This document shows, piece after piece, positions 54,407 to 62,980 of a stretch of 64,000 nt of DNA. The notes below the pieces were generated by a model. It searched no databases, was not told the DNA's origin, and saw only the letters and a list, made by a program, of their open reading frames with translations. How positions within the stretch are numbered: position 1 is the stretch's first letter; each line of letters begins with the position of its first letter. The DNA lies in NCBI RefSeq assembly GCF_900215145.1, contig NZ_OBDO01000001.1:434001-498000 (forward strand), in the 5' to 3' direction. The translations under genes and the position numbers were made by a program. The DNA is from Geodermatophilus sabuli. Lineage in GTDB: Bacteria; Actinomycetota; Actinomycetes; Mycobacteriales; Geodermatophilaceae.

Positions 54407-56164
54407 TCACCCGCCGGCGCGGTCCCGCCGGACGACCGCCCTGCGCCCCTTGATCGTGGCCTGACGCAGGGCGGCGATCACCTGGTCGGCCGCGGGCGCG
54501 GGGACCTCCACCACGGAGAACCGCTGCGCGATCTCGATCGCCCCGATCTCCCGGCCGCGCAGCCCGGCCTCCCCGGTGATGGCACCCACCAGGTCGCCCG
54601 GCCGGATCCCCGCCTCGCGTCCGAGCCCGACGAACAGCCGGGTGACCGGGCCGCCGGCGCCACCGCGGCCCCGGTCGTCGCCGCGTCCGCGCCGGTCGTC
54701 GCGTCCGCCGCCGGGCCGCCCGGGATCGCGCGGGTCCGGGCGCAGCGCGACGTCGGGGATGTCCTCGTCGTCGTCGGTCCCGCCGCCGGCCTCGTGGGCC
54801 AGCTTGACCGCGGCGAGGGCGACCTCCATGACGTCGAACTCGTCGGTGAGCGTCTCGACGACCACCCGGAAGTGCTCGAGGTCGTCCTCCAGGAGGCTCT
54901 CGCGCAGTGCTGCGCGGGTCAGTTCCAGCCGCCGGGCGCGCAGGTCTGCGACGGTGGGCAGCTTCTCCACCCGGATCGGGGCGCCGGCCGTCCGCTCGAT
55001 GGTCTTGAGCATCCGGTGCCCGCGCGGCTCGACGAGCGTGATCGCCACGCCCTCCCGGCCGGCCCGGCCCACCCGCCCGATGCGGTGGACGTAGGTCTCC
55101 GGTGCCGAGGGGACGTCGTAGTTCACGACGTGCGTGAGCTGGCCGATGTCGAGCCCGCGGGCGGCGACGTCGGTGGCCACGAGGAGGTCGGCGGTCCCCG
55201 CGCGCAACCGGCCCATCACGCGGTCGCGCTGCTCCTGGCTCATCCCGCCGTGCAGCGGCTCGGCCCGGTAGCCGCGGCCGTTGAGGGTCTCGGTGAGCTG
55301 GTCCACCTCGTCCCGGGTCCGGCAGAAGACGATCGCGGCGGTCGGTGCCTCCACGTCGAGGACCCGCCCCAGTGCGGCCGGCTTGCTTGCGCGGGGGACG
55401 ACGTAGGCGGTCTGGCGCACCCGGGGCGCCTGTCCGGAGGCCGGCCGCTCCCGGGCGACCTGGATGCGCATCGGGTCTCGCAGGTACCGGCGGGCGAGGG
55501 CGTCCAGGCGCCGCGGCATGGTGGCGGAGAACAACACGGTCTGCCGGCTCTCCGGCGTCTCGTCCAGGATGGCCTCGAGGTCCTCGGCGAATCCCATGTC
55601 CAGCATCTCGTCGGCCTCGTCCAGGACGACGGTGGCCACCGCACCCAGCCGCAGCGTCGAGCGCTGGACGTGGTCCAGCGCTCGACCCGGCGTGGCGACG
55701 ACCACGTCGACCCCGTCGTCGAGGGCGCGCAGCTGCCGGCCGATCGGCTGGCCGCCGTAGACCGGCACGACGCGGGCGCCGAGTGCCCGGCCGTAGCGGT
55801 ACAGGGCCTCGGAGACCTGGATGGCCAGCTCTCGGGTCGGGACGAGGACCAGCGCGAGGGGCTCGGTGCCCCTGCGGTCCGCCGGCAGCCGCTCCAGCAG
55901 CGGCAGCGCGTAGGCCGCGGTCTTCCCGGTGCCCGTGGCCGCCTGCCCCTGCAGGTCACGGCCCTCGATGAGCGGCGGGATCGCCTCGCGCTGGATCGGG
56001 GTGGGTTCCTCGTAGCCGAGGCCGGTGAGCGCGGCCAGCAGCTCCGGCCGCAGCCGGAGGTCGGCGAAGGTGTTCCCGCCCTCGTCCTGGGCCGCGCCGG
56101 GCGCCGCCTCCGTCGTGGGGGAGCCGGGGGCCTCCGCGCCGCCCTGCCCTGCCTCGCTGCTCAC
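54407..56164 (-). CDS. DEAD-box ATP-dependent RNA helicase with DbpA-type RNA-binding domain
   Basis: A 585-aa helicase. The Q-motif begins at Phe33, Walker A ATGTGKT at 76-82, PTRELA, TPGR, DEAD at 182-185, SAT at 213-215, then the second RecA domain with VATDVAARGLDIG and HRIGRVGRAGR. After a Gly/Arg/Asp-rich linker (DDRRGRGDDRGRGG) comes a C-terminal DbpA-like RNA-binding domain (TRLFVGLGREAGIRPGDLVG, then AITGEAGLRGREIG). It resembles CsdA/DeaD proteins that unwind rRNA or mRNA structure and assist ribosome assembly in the cold. GTG 56164 is the best start. The C-terminus faces the island edge. Confidence 0.93.
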   Translation of the reverse strand: MSSEAGQGGAEAPGSPTTEAAPGAAQDEGGNTFADLRLRPELLAALTGLGYEEPTPIQREAIPPLIEGRDLQGQAATGTGKTAAYALPLLERLPADRRGTEPLALVLVPTRELAIQVSEALYRYGRALGARVVPVYGGQPIGRQLRALDDGVDVVVATPGRALDHVQRSTLRLGAVATVVLDEADEMLDMGFAEDLEAILDETPESRQTVLFSATMPRRLDALARRYLRDPMRIQVARERPASGQAPRVRQTAYVVPRASKPAALGRVLDVEAPTAAIVFCRTRDEVDQLTETLNGRGYRAEPLHGGMSQEQRDRVMGRLRAGTADLLVATDVAARGLDIGQLTHVVNYDVPSAPETYVHRIGRVGRAGREGVAITLVEPRGHRMLKTIERTAGAPIRVEKLPTVADLRARRLELTRAALRESLLEDDLEHFRVVVETLTDEFDVMEVALAAVKLAHEAGGGTDDDEDIPDVALRPDPRDPGRPGGGRDDRRGRGDDRGRGGAGGPVTRLFVGLGREAGIRPGDLVGAITGEAGLRGREIGAIEIAQRFSVVEVPAPAADQVIAALRQATIKGRRAVVRRDRAGG

Positions 56165-56395
56165 CCGCGTCGCTCCTCCGTCCTCCGTGTCCCCGCCACC
56201 GGCCGGCGCGTGGCTCCCGGACCCAGCCCTACCCCTCGGGATCTCGGCCGGAACCGGGCCCCCCCGGTGTCTCGTCGTCGCGGAGCGCGGGATCGGCCTG
56301 GACGTGGTCGCCGGGGGATGTCGAGAACTCGCGCGCGGCTCCGTCCCCGCAGTGCACACGGCCACAATGGGCCGTCCCGCACCGAGGAGAACACG

Positions 56396-56803
56396 ATGGC
56401 CAAGTACCTGCTGCTCAAGCACTACCGGGGCGCGCCCGCAGCGGTCAACTGCGTGCCGATGGACCAGTGGACGCCGGAGGAGGTCTCCGACCACGTGCAG
56501 TACATGCACGACTTCGCCGCTCGGCTCGAGGGCACCGGCGAGTTCGTCGACGCTCAGGGACTCTCCCCGGAGGGCACGTGGGTCCGCTACGACGGCGAGG
56601 GTCGGCCGCCGGTCACCGACGGCCCGTTCGCGGAGACGAAGGACCTGATCGCCGGCTGGATGGTGATCGACGTCGAGACCTACGAGCGGGCGCTGGAACT
56701 GGCCGGCGAGCTGTCCGCCGCTCCGGGTGCCGGCGGGCAGCCGATCCACGAGTGGCTCGAGGTGCGCCCGTTCCTGGGCGCGCCGCCGACCATCACGGAG
56801 TGA
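56396..56803 (+). CDS. YCII/DGPF domain protein
   Basis: A 135-aa protein with the signature VTDGPFAETKDLIAGWMVID (DGPF), a ferredoxin-like YCII fold. GAGGAGAAC precedes ATG 56396. It is 6 nt from the downstream ECF sigma factor. DGPF proteins are the standard partner of ECF42-group sigma factors and are probably their targets or modulators. No enzymatic activity is established. Confidence 0.9.
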   Translation: MAKYLLLKHYRGAPAAVNCVPMDQWTPEEVSDHVQYMHDFAARLEGTGEFVDAQGLSPEGTWVRYDGEGRPPVTDGPFAETKDLIAGWMVIDVETYERALELAGELSAAPGAGGQPIHEWLEVRPFLGAPPTITE

Positions 56804-56809
56804 CGCACG

Positions 56810-57967
56810 GTGGACCGCGTGGTGGACGAGGCCCAGTTGCGGGCGCTCATCCCCACCGTGATCGGGGTCCTGGGCCGCCGCGGAGCCGACTTCGCGGCGG
56901 CCGAGGACGCCGTCCAGGAAGCCCTGGTCGAGGCCGTGCGGGTGTGGCCGGACGAGCCGCCGCGGGACCCCAAGGGGTGGCTGGTGGCGGTGGCGTGGCG
57001 CAGGTTCCTCGACGCCGTCCGCGCCGACACCTCCCGACGGCGGCGCGAGGTGCGCGTCGACGACGAGCCGGCGCCCGGGCCGGGCACCGAGGTGGACGAC
57101 ACGCTGCAGCTGTACTTCCTGTGCGCGCACCCGTCCCTGACCCCGGCCTCGGCGGTCGCGCTCACGCTCCGCGCGGTCGGCGGCCTGACCACCCGCCAGA
57201 TCGCGCAGGCATACCTGGTGCCCGAGGCGACGATGGGCCAGCGGATCAGCCGGGCCAAGCGGACCGTCTCCGGCGTCCGGTTCAACCAGCCCGGCGACGT
57301 CGGCACGGTGCTGCGTGTCCTCTACCTGGTCTTCAACGAGGGCTACTCCGGCGACGTCGACCTCGCCGCCGAGGCGATCCGGCTCACCCGCCAGCTGGCG
57401 GCCCGGACCGAGCACGAGGAGGTCGCGGGCCTGCTCGCGCTCATGCTGCTCCACCACGCGCGGCGCCCCGCTCGGACCCGCCCCGACGGCAGCCTCGTGC
57501 CCCTCGCCGAGCAGGACCGCAGCCGGTGGGACACCCGGCTGATCGCCGAGGGCGTCGACGTGCTCCAGGCCGCCCTGGCCCGCGACCGGCTGGGGGAGTT
57601 CCAGGCCCAGGCCGCCATCGCCGCCCTGCACGCCGACGCCCGCACGGCCGCGGAGACCGACTGGGTGCAGATCGTCGAGTGGTACGACGAGCTGGTGCGG
57701 CTCACCGACAGCCCGGTCGTCCGCCTCAACCGGGCCGTCGCGGTCGGCGAGGCCGACGGTCCGCGCGCCGGCCTGGCCGCCCTGGCGGGGCTCGACCCCG
57801 CCCTGCCCCGGTACGCCGCCGTCGCGGCGTACCTGCACGAGCGGGACGGGGACCCGGCGACCGCGGCCCGGCTCTACGCCGAGGCCGCCCGAGCGGCGGC
57901 CACCCTCCCCGAGCGCGACCACCTCACGCGGCAGGCGGCGCGGCTCAACGCGGGACTGCGCGGTTGA
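56810..57967 (+). CDS. ECF42-type RNA polymerase sigma factor with C-terminal helical extension
   Basis: A 385-aa ECF sigma factor, about twice the usual size. Region sigma2 is at about 10-80 (EDAVQEALVEAVRVWPDEPP, then GWLVAVAWRRFLDAVR), and sigma4 at about 110-155 (LTTRQIAQAYLVPEATMGQR). Some 200 extra residues of TPR-like helices (DUF6596) follow, as in ECF42. There is no anti-sigma gene, which is normal for this group; the extension itself is thought to regulate activity. It starts with GTG 56810 right after the DGPF gene, its usual partner. Confidence 0.93.
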   Translation: MDRVVDEAQLRALIPTVIGVLGRRGADFAAAEDAVQEALVEAVRVWPDEPPRDPKGWLVAVAWRRFLDAVRADTSRRRREVRVDDEPAPGPGTEVDDTLQLYFLCAHPSLTPASAVALTLRAVGGLTTRQIAQAYLVPEATMGQRISRAKRTVSGVRFNQPGDVGTVLRVLYLVFNEGYSGDVDLAAEAIRLTRQLAARTEHEEVAGLLALMLLHHARRPARTRPDGSLVPLAEQDRSRWDTRLIAEGVDVLQAALARDRLGEFQAQAAIAALHADARTAAETDWVQIVEWYDELVRLTDSPVVRLNRAVAVGEADGPRAGLAALAGLDPALPRYAAVAAYLHERDGDPATAARLYAEAARAAATLPERDHLTRQAARLNAGLRG

Positions 57968-58307
57968 GCGGCTCACCGACAACGACGCCGCCGCCACCGC
58001 CCGGGTGGCCGACGCCTTCGTCGCGCACTTCGGCGACCGGGCCGGGCCGCTGCCGCGGCAGTCGGCCAGCGAGGACTTCAGCGACGTCCCCGCCCACCTC
58101 GGCGTCCCGTACACCTACTGGGGCATCGGAGGGGTCGACCCGGACACCTACCGCACCGCCGCCGAGGCCGGCCGGGTCGACCAGGACGTCCCGGTCAACC
58201 ACTCCGCCGCCTTCGCCCCGGTCCTCCAGCCGACGCTGGACACGGGCACCCGGGCACTCGTGGTCGCGGCCCTGGCGTGGCTGGCTCCGGACGAACGGGC
58301 CGGGTGA
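57963..58307 (+). pseudogene. M20 metallopeptidase/amidohydrolase, C-terminal fragment
   Basis: This frame runs from the end of the sigma-factor gene. It contains the M20 C-terminal blocks SEDFSDVPAHLGVPYTYWGI (metal ligand in SEDF) and VPVNHSAAFAPVLQPTLDTG (metal-binding His). The first about 300 residues, including the other zinc ligands and the dimerisation domain, are absent, so it cannot be an active peptidase. It was probably truncated when the sigma/DGPF pair arrived or by deletion. Confidence 0.75.
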
Positions 58308-58329
58308 GCCCGGGGGCCGACGGCGCCGC

Positions 58330-58971
58330 TCAGTCGTCCGGCGGCCGGGGCTCGGCGCTGCCCGGTGGGAAGGGCGCGTTCACGTCGAAGTGGACCCCGA
58401 GCATGCGGATGACGAAGCACAGGACGGCGGCGCCGACCGCGGTGACCGGCCCGGAGGCGTCGAGCAGCCCGGCGACGACGACCGCGGTGGCGCCGATGAG
58501 CGCGGGGATGGCGTAGAGCCCGCCGGTGAGCACCGACGGCACCTGGCGGACCAGCACGTCGCGCAGCGTGCCGCCCCCGACCCCGGTGATCGTGCCGACG
58601 ATGACCGCCTGCGCGGGGCCGAAGCCCAGTGCGACCGCCTTGAGGGCGCCGGTGATGGCGAAGAGGCTCAGCCCAGCGGCGTCCAGGACGTTGATCGTCC
58701 CGTTGATCCGTTCCAGGTGGCGAGCGCCGAAGAAGGCGACCAGCCCACCGACGGCGGCCACGGCCAGGTACCGCCAGTCGAGGAAGGTGGCCGGCGGCAG
58801 GCTGTCCAGGAAGAGGTCGCGGATCGTCCCGCCTCCCAGCGCGGTGATCATGCCGAGGGTGACGACACCGACGATGTCCAGTCGCGTGGCGCGCACCGCG
58901 GTGAGCGCCCCGTTGACGGCGAAGGCGAAGGTGCCCGCGAGGTCGAGGATCAACAGCACCGTGGTGGCCAT
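58330..58971 (-). CDS. TRIC (trimeric intracellular cation) channel family membrane protein
   Basis: A 213-aa membrane protein of the UPF0126/YicG family. It has two inverted repeats of three helices each, with the Gly-rich turns ALGGGTIRDLF and GVGGGTLRDVLV, and the N-terminal FAVNGALTAVR. Structures of relatives form homotrimeric K+ channels. ATG 58971 is preceded by GGAGGAG. The C-terminal tail is Pro-rich and cytosolic. It faces the slipin across a 262-nt divergent region. Confidence 0.9.
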   Translation of the reverse strand: MATTVLLILDLAGTFAFAVNGALTAVRATRLDIVGVVTLGMITALGGGTIRDLFLDSLPPATFLDWRYLAVAAVGGLVAFFGARHLERINGTINVLDAAGLSLFAITGALKAVALGFGPAQAVIVGTITGVGGGTLRDVLVRQVPSVLTGGLYAIPALIGATAVVVAGLLDASGPVTAVGAAVLCFVIRMLGVHFDVNAPFPPGSAEPRPPDD

Positions 58972-59041
58972 GGGGGTGGGTCGCTCCTCCTGCGGGCGAT
59001 GAGACGTCGTCACCTTCGCAGGAGCGGATCGGCCGTGCCCG

Positions 59042-59088
59042 CGCACGATGTCGTGACGCCGGCCCCTCCGGGAGTATCGTGTTACGAC
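59042..59088. promoter_or_regulatory. Inverted-repeat cluster in TRIC-slipin divergent region
   Basis: ATGTCGTGAC at 59046-59055 and its near inverted copy GTTACGACAT at 59079-59088 face each other. Each lies in a smaller palindrome (CACGA-TG-TCGTG at 59042-59053; TCGT-GTT-ACGA at 59075-59085). This is typical of a dimeric regulator operator. The nearby MarR (61492) is a candidate binder, without proof. Confidence 0.45.
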
Positions 59089-59233
59089 ATTGACGTTCCA
59101 CCTCAGCTGCGCACAGGCGCCGGGGCGAGGCCACCGCGAGGAGGTCGATCGTGCTCAGGGATCGCGACCAGGTGTGGCGGGAGTCCGGGTGCTCCCGGGT
59201 GGCGGCGGCCGAGGCCGCCGCGGGCGGTGCGTG

Positions 59234-60100
59234 ATGGCCGGCTACGTGCTCGTGGCCCTCGCCGTGCTGGCCGTGGTGCTGGCCTGCGCCAGCGTCCGGG
59301 TGGTCACGCAGTTCGAGCGGGGCGTCGTCTTCCGGTTCGGCCGGGTGCTCCCCGAGCCGCGCGGTCCCGGTCTCACCCTGCTGGTGCCCGTCGCGGACCG
59401 GCTGCGCACGGTGAACATGCAGATCATCACCATGCCGGTGCCCGCCCAGGAGGGCATCACGCGGGACAACGTGACCGTCCGCGTGGACGCCGTCGTCTAC
59501 TTCCGGGTGTTCGACGCGATGCGGGTGGCCGTCGACGTGCAGAACTACGAGGCGGCGATCGGCCAGGTCGCCCAGGCGTCGCTCCGGTCGATCATCGGCA
59601 AGAGCGAGCTCGACGACCTGCTGTCCAACCGGGAGCGGCTCAACCAGGGCCTGGAGCTCATGCTCGACAGCCCGGCCGTCGACTGGGGCGTGCACATCGA
59701 CCGCGTCGAGATCAAGGACGTCGCGCTGCCGGAGTCGATGAAGCGGTCGATGTCGCGCCAGGCCGAGGCCGAACGCGAACGCAGGTCCCGTGTCATCACG
59801 GCCGAGGGGGAGCTGCAGGCGTCGGAGAAGCTCGCGCAGGCCGCCGAGGTCATGGCCGCCCACCCCGCCGCGCTGCAGTTGCGGCTCCTGCAGACGGTCG
59901 TCGAGGTGGCGGCGGAGAAGAACTCGACGCTCGTCCTGCCCTTCCCGGTCGAACTGCTCCGCTTCCTGGAACGGGCCACCCCGTCCGAGCAGGCCGGCTC
60001 CACCGCGGGCGGCGCCGACGCGGCGACGACCCCGCCCGCAGTGCCGGGCCCGGGGGTGGCACCCGCCCCGGACGGTCGGGCCGCCGCGGTCGGGGCGTGA
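59234..60100 (+). CDS. Slipin (SPFH/band 7 membrane protein)
   Basis: A 288-aa prohibitin-homology protein. One N-terminal helix (VLVALAVLAVVLACASVRVV) is followed by the SPFH core: FERGVVFRFGR, GITRDNVTVRVDAVVYFRVF, and then EIKDVALPESMKRSMSRQAEAERERRSRVI, a run of charged helix. The C-terminal about 40 residues are Ala/Pro/Gly-rich and disordered. ATG 59234 sits directly before the helix. Slipins scaffold membrane microdomains, usually with a NfeD-type protease. No NfeD gene is here; a USP gene follows with a 4-nt overlap. Confidence 0.9.
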   Translation: MAGYVLVALAVLAVVLACASVRVVTQFERGVVFRFGRVLPEPRGPGLTLLVPVADRLRTVNMQIITMPVPAQEGITRDNVTVRVDAVVYFRVFDAMRVAVDVQNYEAAIGQVAQASLRSIIGKSELDDLLSNRERLNQGLELMLDSPAVDWGVHIDRVEIKDVALPESMKRSMSRQAEAERERRSRVITAEGELQASEKLAQAAEVMAAHPAALQLRLLQTVVEVAAEKNSTLVLPFPVELLRFLERATPSEQAGSTAGGADAATTPPAVPGPGVAPAPDGRAAAVGA

Positions 60101-61038
60101 CCGTGGACGCCGCCCGGTCGCCGGTCGTGGTCGGGATCGGGGCCGGCGGACCGGGCGGCGACGCCCTGGACTGGGGTGCGGCCGAGGCCGCCGCCCGGGG
60201 CTCGCCGCTGCGCCTGGTGCACGCGGTCCCCACCCGGCTCGTCGTCGACCCGTGGGGGCTGGCGCCCCCGGGCGACGGTCCCCGGTCGGCCGGCCCGCTG
60301 GTCGAGGCGGCGCTCCGGCGGGCTCGGACCGTCGCGCCGGACGTCGAGGTGTCCGGGCACGTGCTCCTGGGTGGCCCGGCGGCGGTCCTGGCGCAGCAGA
60401 GCCGCGCGGCCGCGCTCCTCGTCCTCGGCGACGGCCGGGAGGCCGGCAGTGGAGGCGGGTGGCCGGCCGGCGTGCTGCGCGCCCGGCTGGCCACCCGGTC
60501 CGCCTGTCCCGTCGTCGTGGTCCGGACGCGCCCGCCAGTGCCCGAGGCACCCACCGCGCCCCGCGTCGTGGTCGGGGTCGACGCCGGCCGGTCCTGTGTC
60601 GCGGCGCTCGGCTTCGCCCTCGGGGCGGCGGCGCAGCGGGGGGTCCCGCTGGTGGTCGTGCACGCCTGGGCCGAGGACGCGCCCGCCGACCTCGAGGGCG
60701 TCTGCGCCGCTCCCGCGGTGGTCGAGGCCGAGGCCCGGAAGACCCTGGACGCGGTCCTCGACCGCTGGTGTCCGCGCTCCCCGGCCGTGCCCGTCCACCG
60801 CCGGACGGTCCACGGCACCCCGGCGGCTGCCCTGCTCGCGGCCTCCCGGGGCGCGGCGCTCGTCGTCGTCGGGTGCCGCGGGCACGGCCCGCTGCGGACC
60901 TGGTTGTCCGGCTCGGTCAGCCGGGCGGTCGCGCGGTCCGCGTCCTGTCCGGTGGCCGTCGTCGGTGCGGACTGCACCGTTCCGCCCGGGAGCTCTACGG
61001 CGCGGCTCCCGGGGCGTCGTGCCACGCCGGGAGGGTGA
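60097..61038 (+). CDS. Tandem-domain universal stress protein
   Basis: A 313-aa protein with two USP domains (about 8-146 and 152-290). The second has the nucleotide motif VVVGCRGHGPLRTWLSGSVSRAV, while the first is degenerate (LVLGDGREAGSGGGWP). Tandem USPs with one weak ATP site are common in actinobacteria. The GTG start overlaps the slipin stop, so the two are co-expressed. Its last 44 nt overlap the 3' end of the convergent marR-type gene. Confidence 0.85.
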   Translation: MTVDAARSPVVVGIGAGGPGGDALDWGAAEAAARGSPLRLVHAVPTRLVVDPWGLAPPGDGPRSAGPLVEAALRRARTVAPDVEVSGHVLLGGPAAVLAQQSRAAALLVLGDGREAGSGGGWPAGVLRARLATRSACPVVVVRTRPPVPEAPTAPRVVVGVDAGRSCVAALGFALGAAAQRGVPLVVVHAWAEDAPADLEGVCAAPAVVEAEARKTLDAVLDRWCPRSPAVPVHRRTVHGTPAAALLAASRGAALVVVGCRGHGPLRTWLSGSVSRAVARSASCPVAVVGADCTVPPGSSTARLPGRRATPGG

Positions 61039-61492
61039 AGGCGGAGTCCATCCGGCGGAGCTCGTCGCGGTGCAGTGCGGCCAGCCGGGCCAGGAGCTCG
61101 TCGCCCTCGTCGGTGAGGGTCACCCGCACGGCGCGCCCGTCGTCCGGGTCGGCGGCGCGCCGGACGAGGTCCTGGCCCTGTGCCCGGGAGACCAGCTCCA
61201 CGACGCTGTGGTGCCGCAACTGCAACCGCTCGGCCAGCTCACGGATGGTGGCCCACTCGCGGCCGGGGAACCCCTTGAGGGCCAGGAGCAGCTGGTACTG
61301 CTGGGGCGTGACGTCGTGACCGCGGACGACCTCCTCGCTGAACCGGAGGTACCGCCGGATGGCGAAGCGGAACCGGGCCAGCGCCTCGAAGTCCGCCTTG
61401 GTCAGAGGCTCCGTGGCGGTGTCGTCCCCCCGGCGCCGGGTGGAGGAGGGAGGCGGTGTCGTCGCGCCGGGGTCGGTGCTCTCCTCGGCCAT
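60995..61492 (-). CDS. MarR family transcriptional regulator
   Basis: A 165-aa MarR protein. The winged HTH is visible as ATIRELAERLQLRHHSVVEL and the wing DPDDGRAVRVTLTDEG, with dimer helices at both ends. The first about 30 residues are Thr/Ser/Pro-rich. ATG 61492 was chosen. Its 3' end overlaps the USP gene by 44 nt in convergent orientation, so the two mRNAs are complementary there. It may control the slipin-USP pair or its own upstream genes. Confidence 0.9.
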   Translation of the reverse strand: MAEESTDPGATTPPPSSTRRRGDDTATEPLTKADFEALARFRFAIRRYLRFSEEVVRGHDVTPQQYQLLLALKGFPGREWATIRELAERLQLRHHSVVELVSRAQGQDLVRRAADPDDGRAVRVTLTDEGDELLARLAALHRDELRRMDSAFTLPAWHDAPGAAP

Positions 61493-61849
61493 GCCGATCG
61501 GCCACCCTCTCCGACGACGACCCGGTGGGCCGGGACCCGCGTTCGACCAACGGACGTGCGCCCGGAGGATACGTCGCTCCGCGCCGGCCCTCGCGACGAG
61601 CGGCCCCGGAGCGGCTCTGCGGTCGCCGGCACCACGTGCCTGCCGGGGGTCGGCGACGACCGCGATCGGACCAGCGGGGCGAGAGGGGACACTCCGCTGC
61701 TCATGGGCCCGCGGTGTCCCCGGGCCCGCTCCCCGGGCTTGCCGGGCGTCGGCAGCCGGTGGTCGGCCGAGTTGACCGGCCGCGACCCTGGGCCGGACGG
61801 CGCTCCGGCCGCATGCTCGGGATGACCCCGAGACGTACGGAGGAACGAC

Positions 61850-62029
61850 GTGACCCTCACCCTCATCCGCGACATCGACCTCGATCTCCCCACCGACGCG
61901 ACCCCGGCGGTCGGCTCGGTCGCGCCGCCCCGGCGGATCGCCGACGTCGGGGAGTTCCTGCCCCTCGACGTCGTCGAGGAGTGGGGGAGGGCCTCGTTCC
62001 CGGCCAGCGACCCGCCGGCCAACTGGTGA
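61850..62029 (+). CDS. Small acidic protein with SFPASDPPANW C-terminus
   Basis: A 59-aa GTG-start gene preceded by a strong GGAGGAA. It reads VTLTLIRDIDLDLPTDATPA, then VGSVAPPRRIADVGEFLPLD, then VVEEWGRASFPASDPPANW. The motif SFPASDPPxxW recurs at the end of short uncharacterised proteins in several phyla. It is too short for automatic gene finders that require 60 codons. Function unknown. Confidence 0.65.
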   Translation: MTLTLIRDIDLDLPTDATPAVGSVAPPRRIADVGEFLPLDVVEEWGRASFPASDPPANW

Positions 62030-62107
62030 TCTCCCCCGCCACCGTGTCCCGGCGGCGCTGACCGGCGCGACCGGACCCGCCGCCTCCTCTCTCGCGAAGG
62101 AGTTCCC

Positions 62108-62293
62108 GTGCCCACCCCGACGACGACCGTCGCCCGCCCCGACCAGGACGAGCATCCGCTGGAGTCCGGAGCCGACGCCGGCTGTGCCGTGTGCCCGCAC
62201 CCGATCGCCGGTCACGACCCCATCGCGCTGCGGTACTGCCGGGCCACCCAGGACACCGCCGCCCAGCGCGGTTGCGTCTGTCGGAACACCTGA
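62108..62293 (+). CDS. RGCVC family peptide
   Basis: A 61-aa protein, GTG start preceded by GAAGGAG. It carries two Cys pairs: CAVCPHPIAGHDPIALRYC and the C-terminal RGCVCR. The pattern C-x2-C...H...C...C-x-C suggests a small metal (zinc) knuckle. RGCVC-family proteins are known mostly from Geodermatophilaceae and relatives and have no assigned function. It lies just upstream of the GntR gene. Confidence 0.75.
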   Translation: MPTPTTTVARPDQDEHPLESGADAGCAVCPHPIAGHDPIALRYCRATQDTAAQRGCVCRNT

Positions 62294-62318
62294 GACACGA
62301 GCTTGCATCTCAGTCGCT

Positions 62319-62324
62319 AGGGTG
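62319..62324 (+). promoter_or_regulatory. -10-like TAGGGT of a probably leaderless gntR transcript
   Basis: TAGGGT fits the actinobacterial -10 consensus and predicts transcription starting at about 62331, on the GTG itself at 62330. TGAGA-N12-TCTCA at 62291-62312 just upstream could be the GntR operator for autoregulation. Confidence 0.5.
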
Positions 62325-62329
62325 CGCCG

Positions 62330-62980
62330 GTGGCCGACACCTCACCGGCAGCCCCGGACCGTCCCGCAGCCGAGCGTGCCTACGCGCTGACCAAGGAGCT
62401 GGTCCTCTCCGGGCAGCTGCCCGGGGGCCACCTGTTCAGCGAGGGCGACATCGCGGCCCGCCTCGGCGTGAGCCGCACCCCGGTGCGGGAGGCGTTCCTC
62501 CGGCTGGAGGCCGAGCAGCTCCTGACGCTCGTCCCCAGGCGCGGGGCGATCGTGGTGCCGGTGCCGCCCGGAGAGGCCGAGGACGTCCTCGACGCCCGGG
62601 AGGCGGTGGAGGGCGCGGCCGTCCGGCGGCTGCTGCGCGAGCCCGCGCGGCTGCCGGCAGCGCTGGGATCCCTGCGCGCGGCCCTGGAGGTGCAGCGGCG
62701 CGCTGCGGACCGGGGTGACCTCGGCGCCTTCGCGCAGGCCGACGAGGGCTTCCACCGGGCGGTCGTGGCGGCCGCGGGCAACGCGCTCCTGACCCGCTTC
62801 TACACCGGGCTGGCCGACCGCCAGCGGCGGATGAGCATGCACGCGCTCGGCCCGGTCCCGGAACAGCTGCCGGTCGTCCTCGGACAGCACGAGGAGCTCC
62901 TCGCCACCATCGAGGCCCGCGACGAGGCGGGGTTCGCCGCCGCGCTGCGGGCCCACCTCGACGGGACCCACCGGCGGTGA
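62330..62980 (+). CDS. GntR family (FadR/FCD subfamily) regulator
   Basis: A 216-aa regulator. The N-terminal winged HTH (FSEGDIAARLGVSRTPVREA, 43-62) is followed by an all-helical FCD effector domain with the metal-binding Asp/His pattern (DARE, FHRAVVAAAGN, QHEELL). It probably responds to a carboxylic acid. Its stop overlaps the GTG of the MFS gene (GTGA), so it is likely to control that transporter in the same mRNA. Confidence 0.92.
   Translation: MADTSPAAPDRPAAERAYALTKELVLSGQLPGGHLFSEGDIAARLGVSRTPVREAFLRLEAEQLLTLVPRRGAIVVPVPPGEAEDVLDAREAVEGAAVRRLLREPARLPAALGSLRAALEVQRRAADRGDLGAFAQADEGFHRAVVAAAGNALLTRFYTGLADRQRRMSMHALGPVPEQLPVVLGQHEELLATIEARDEAGFAAALRAHLDGTHRR

Noticed and set aside
54407-58114. 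One 1235-aa protein containing the helicase
   Set aside because: The helicase begins at GTG 56164; the upstream part is antisense to the DGPF and sigma genes.
56467-61038. One 1523-aa plus-strand protein
   Set aside because: Only the last 313 codons (from GTG 60097) have USP features; the rest is out-of-frame readthrough of other genes.
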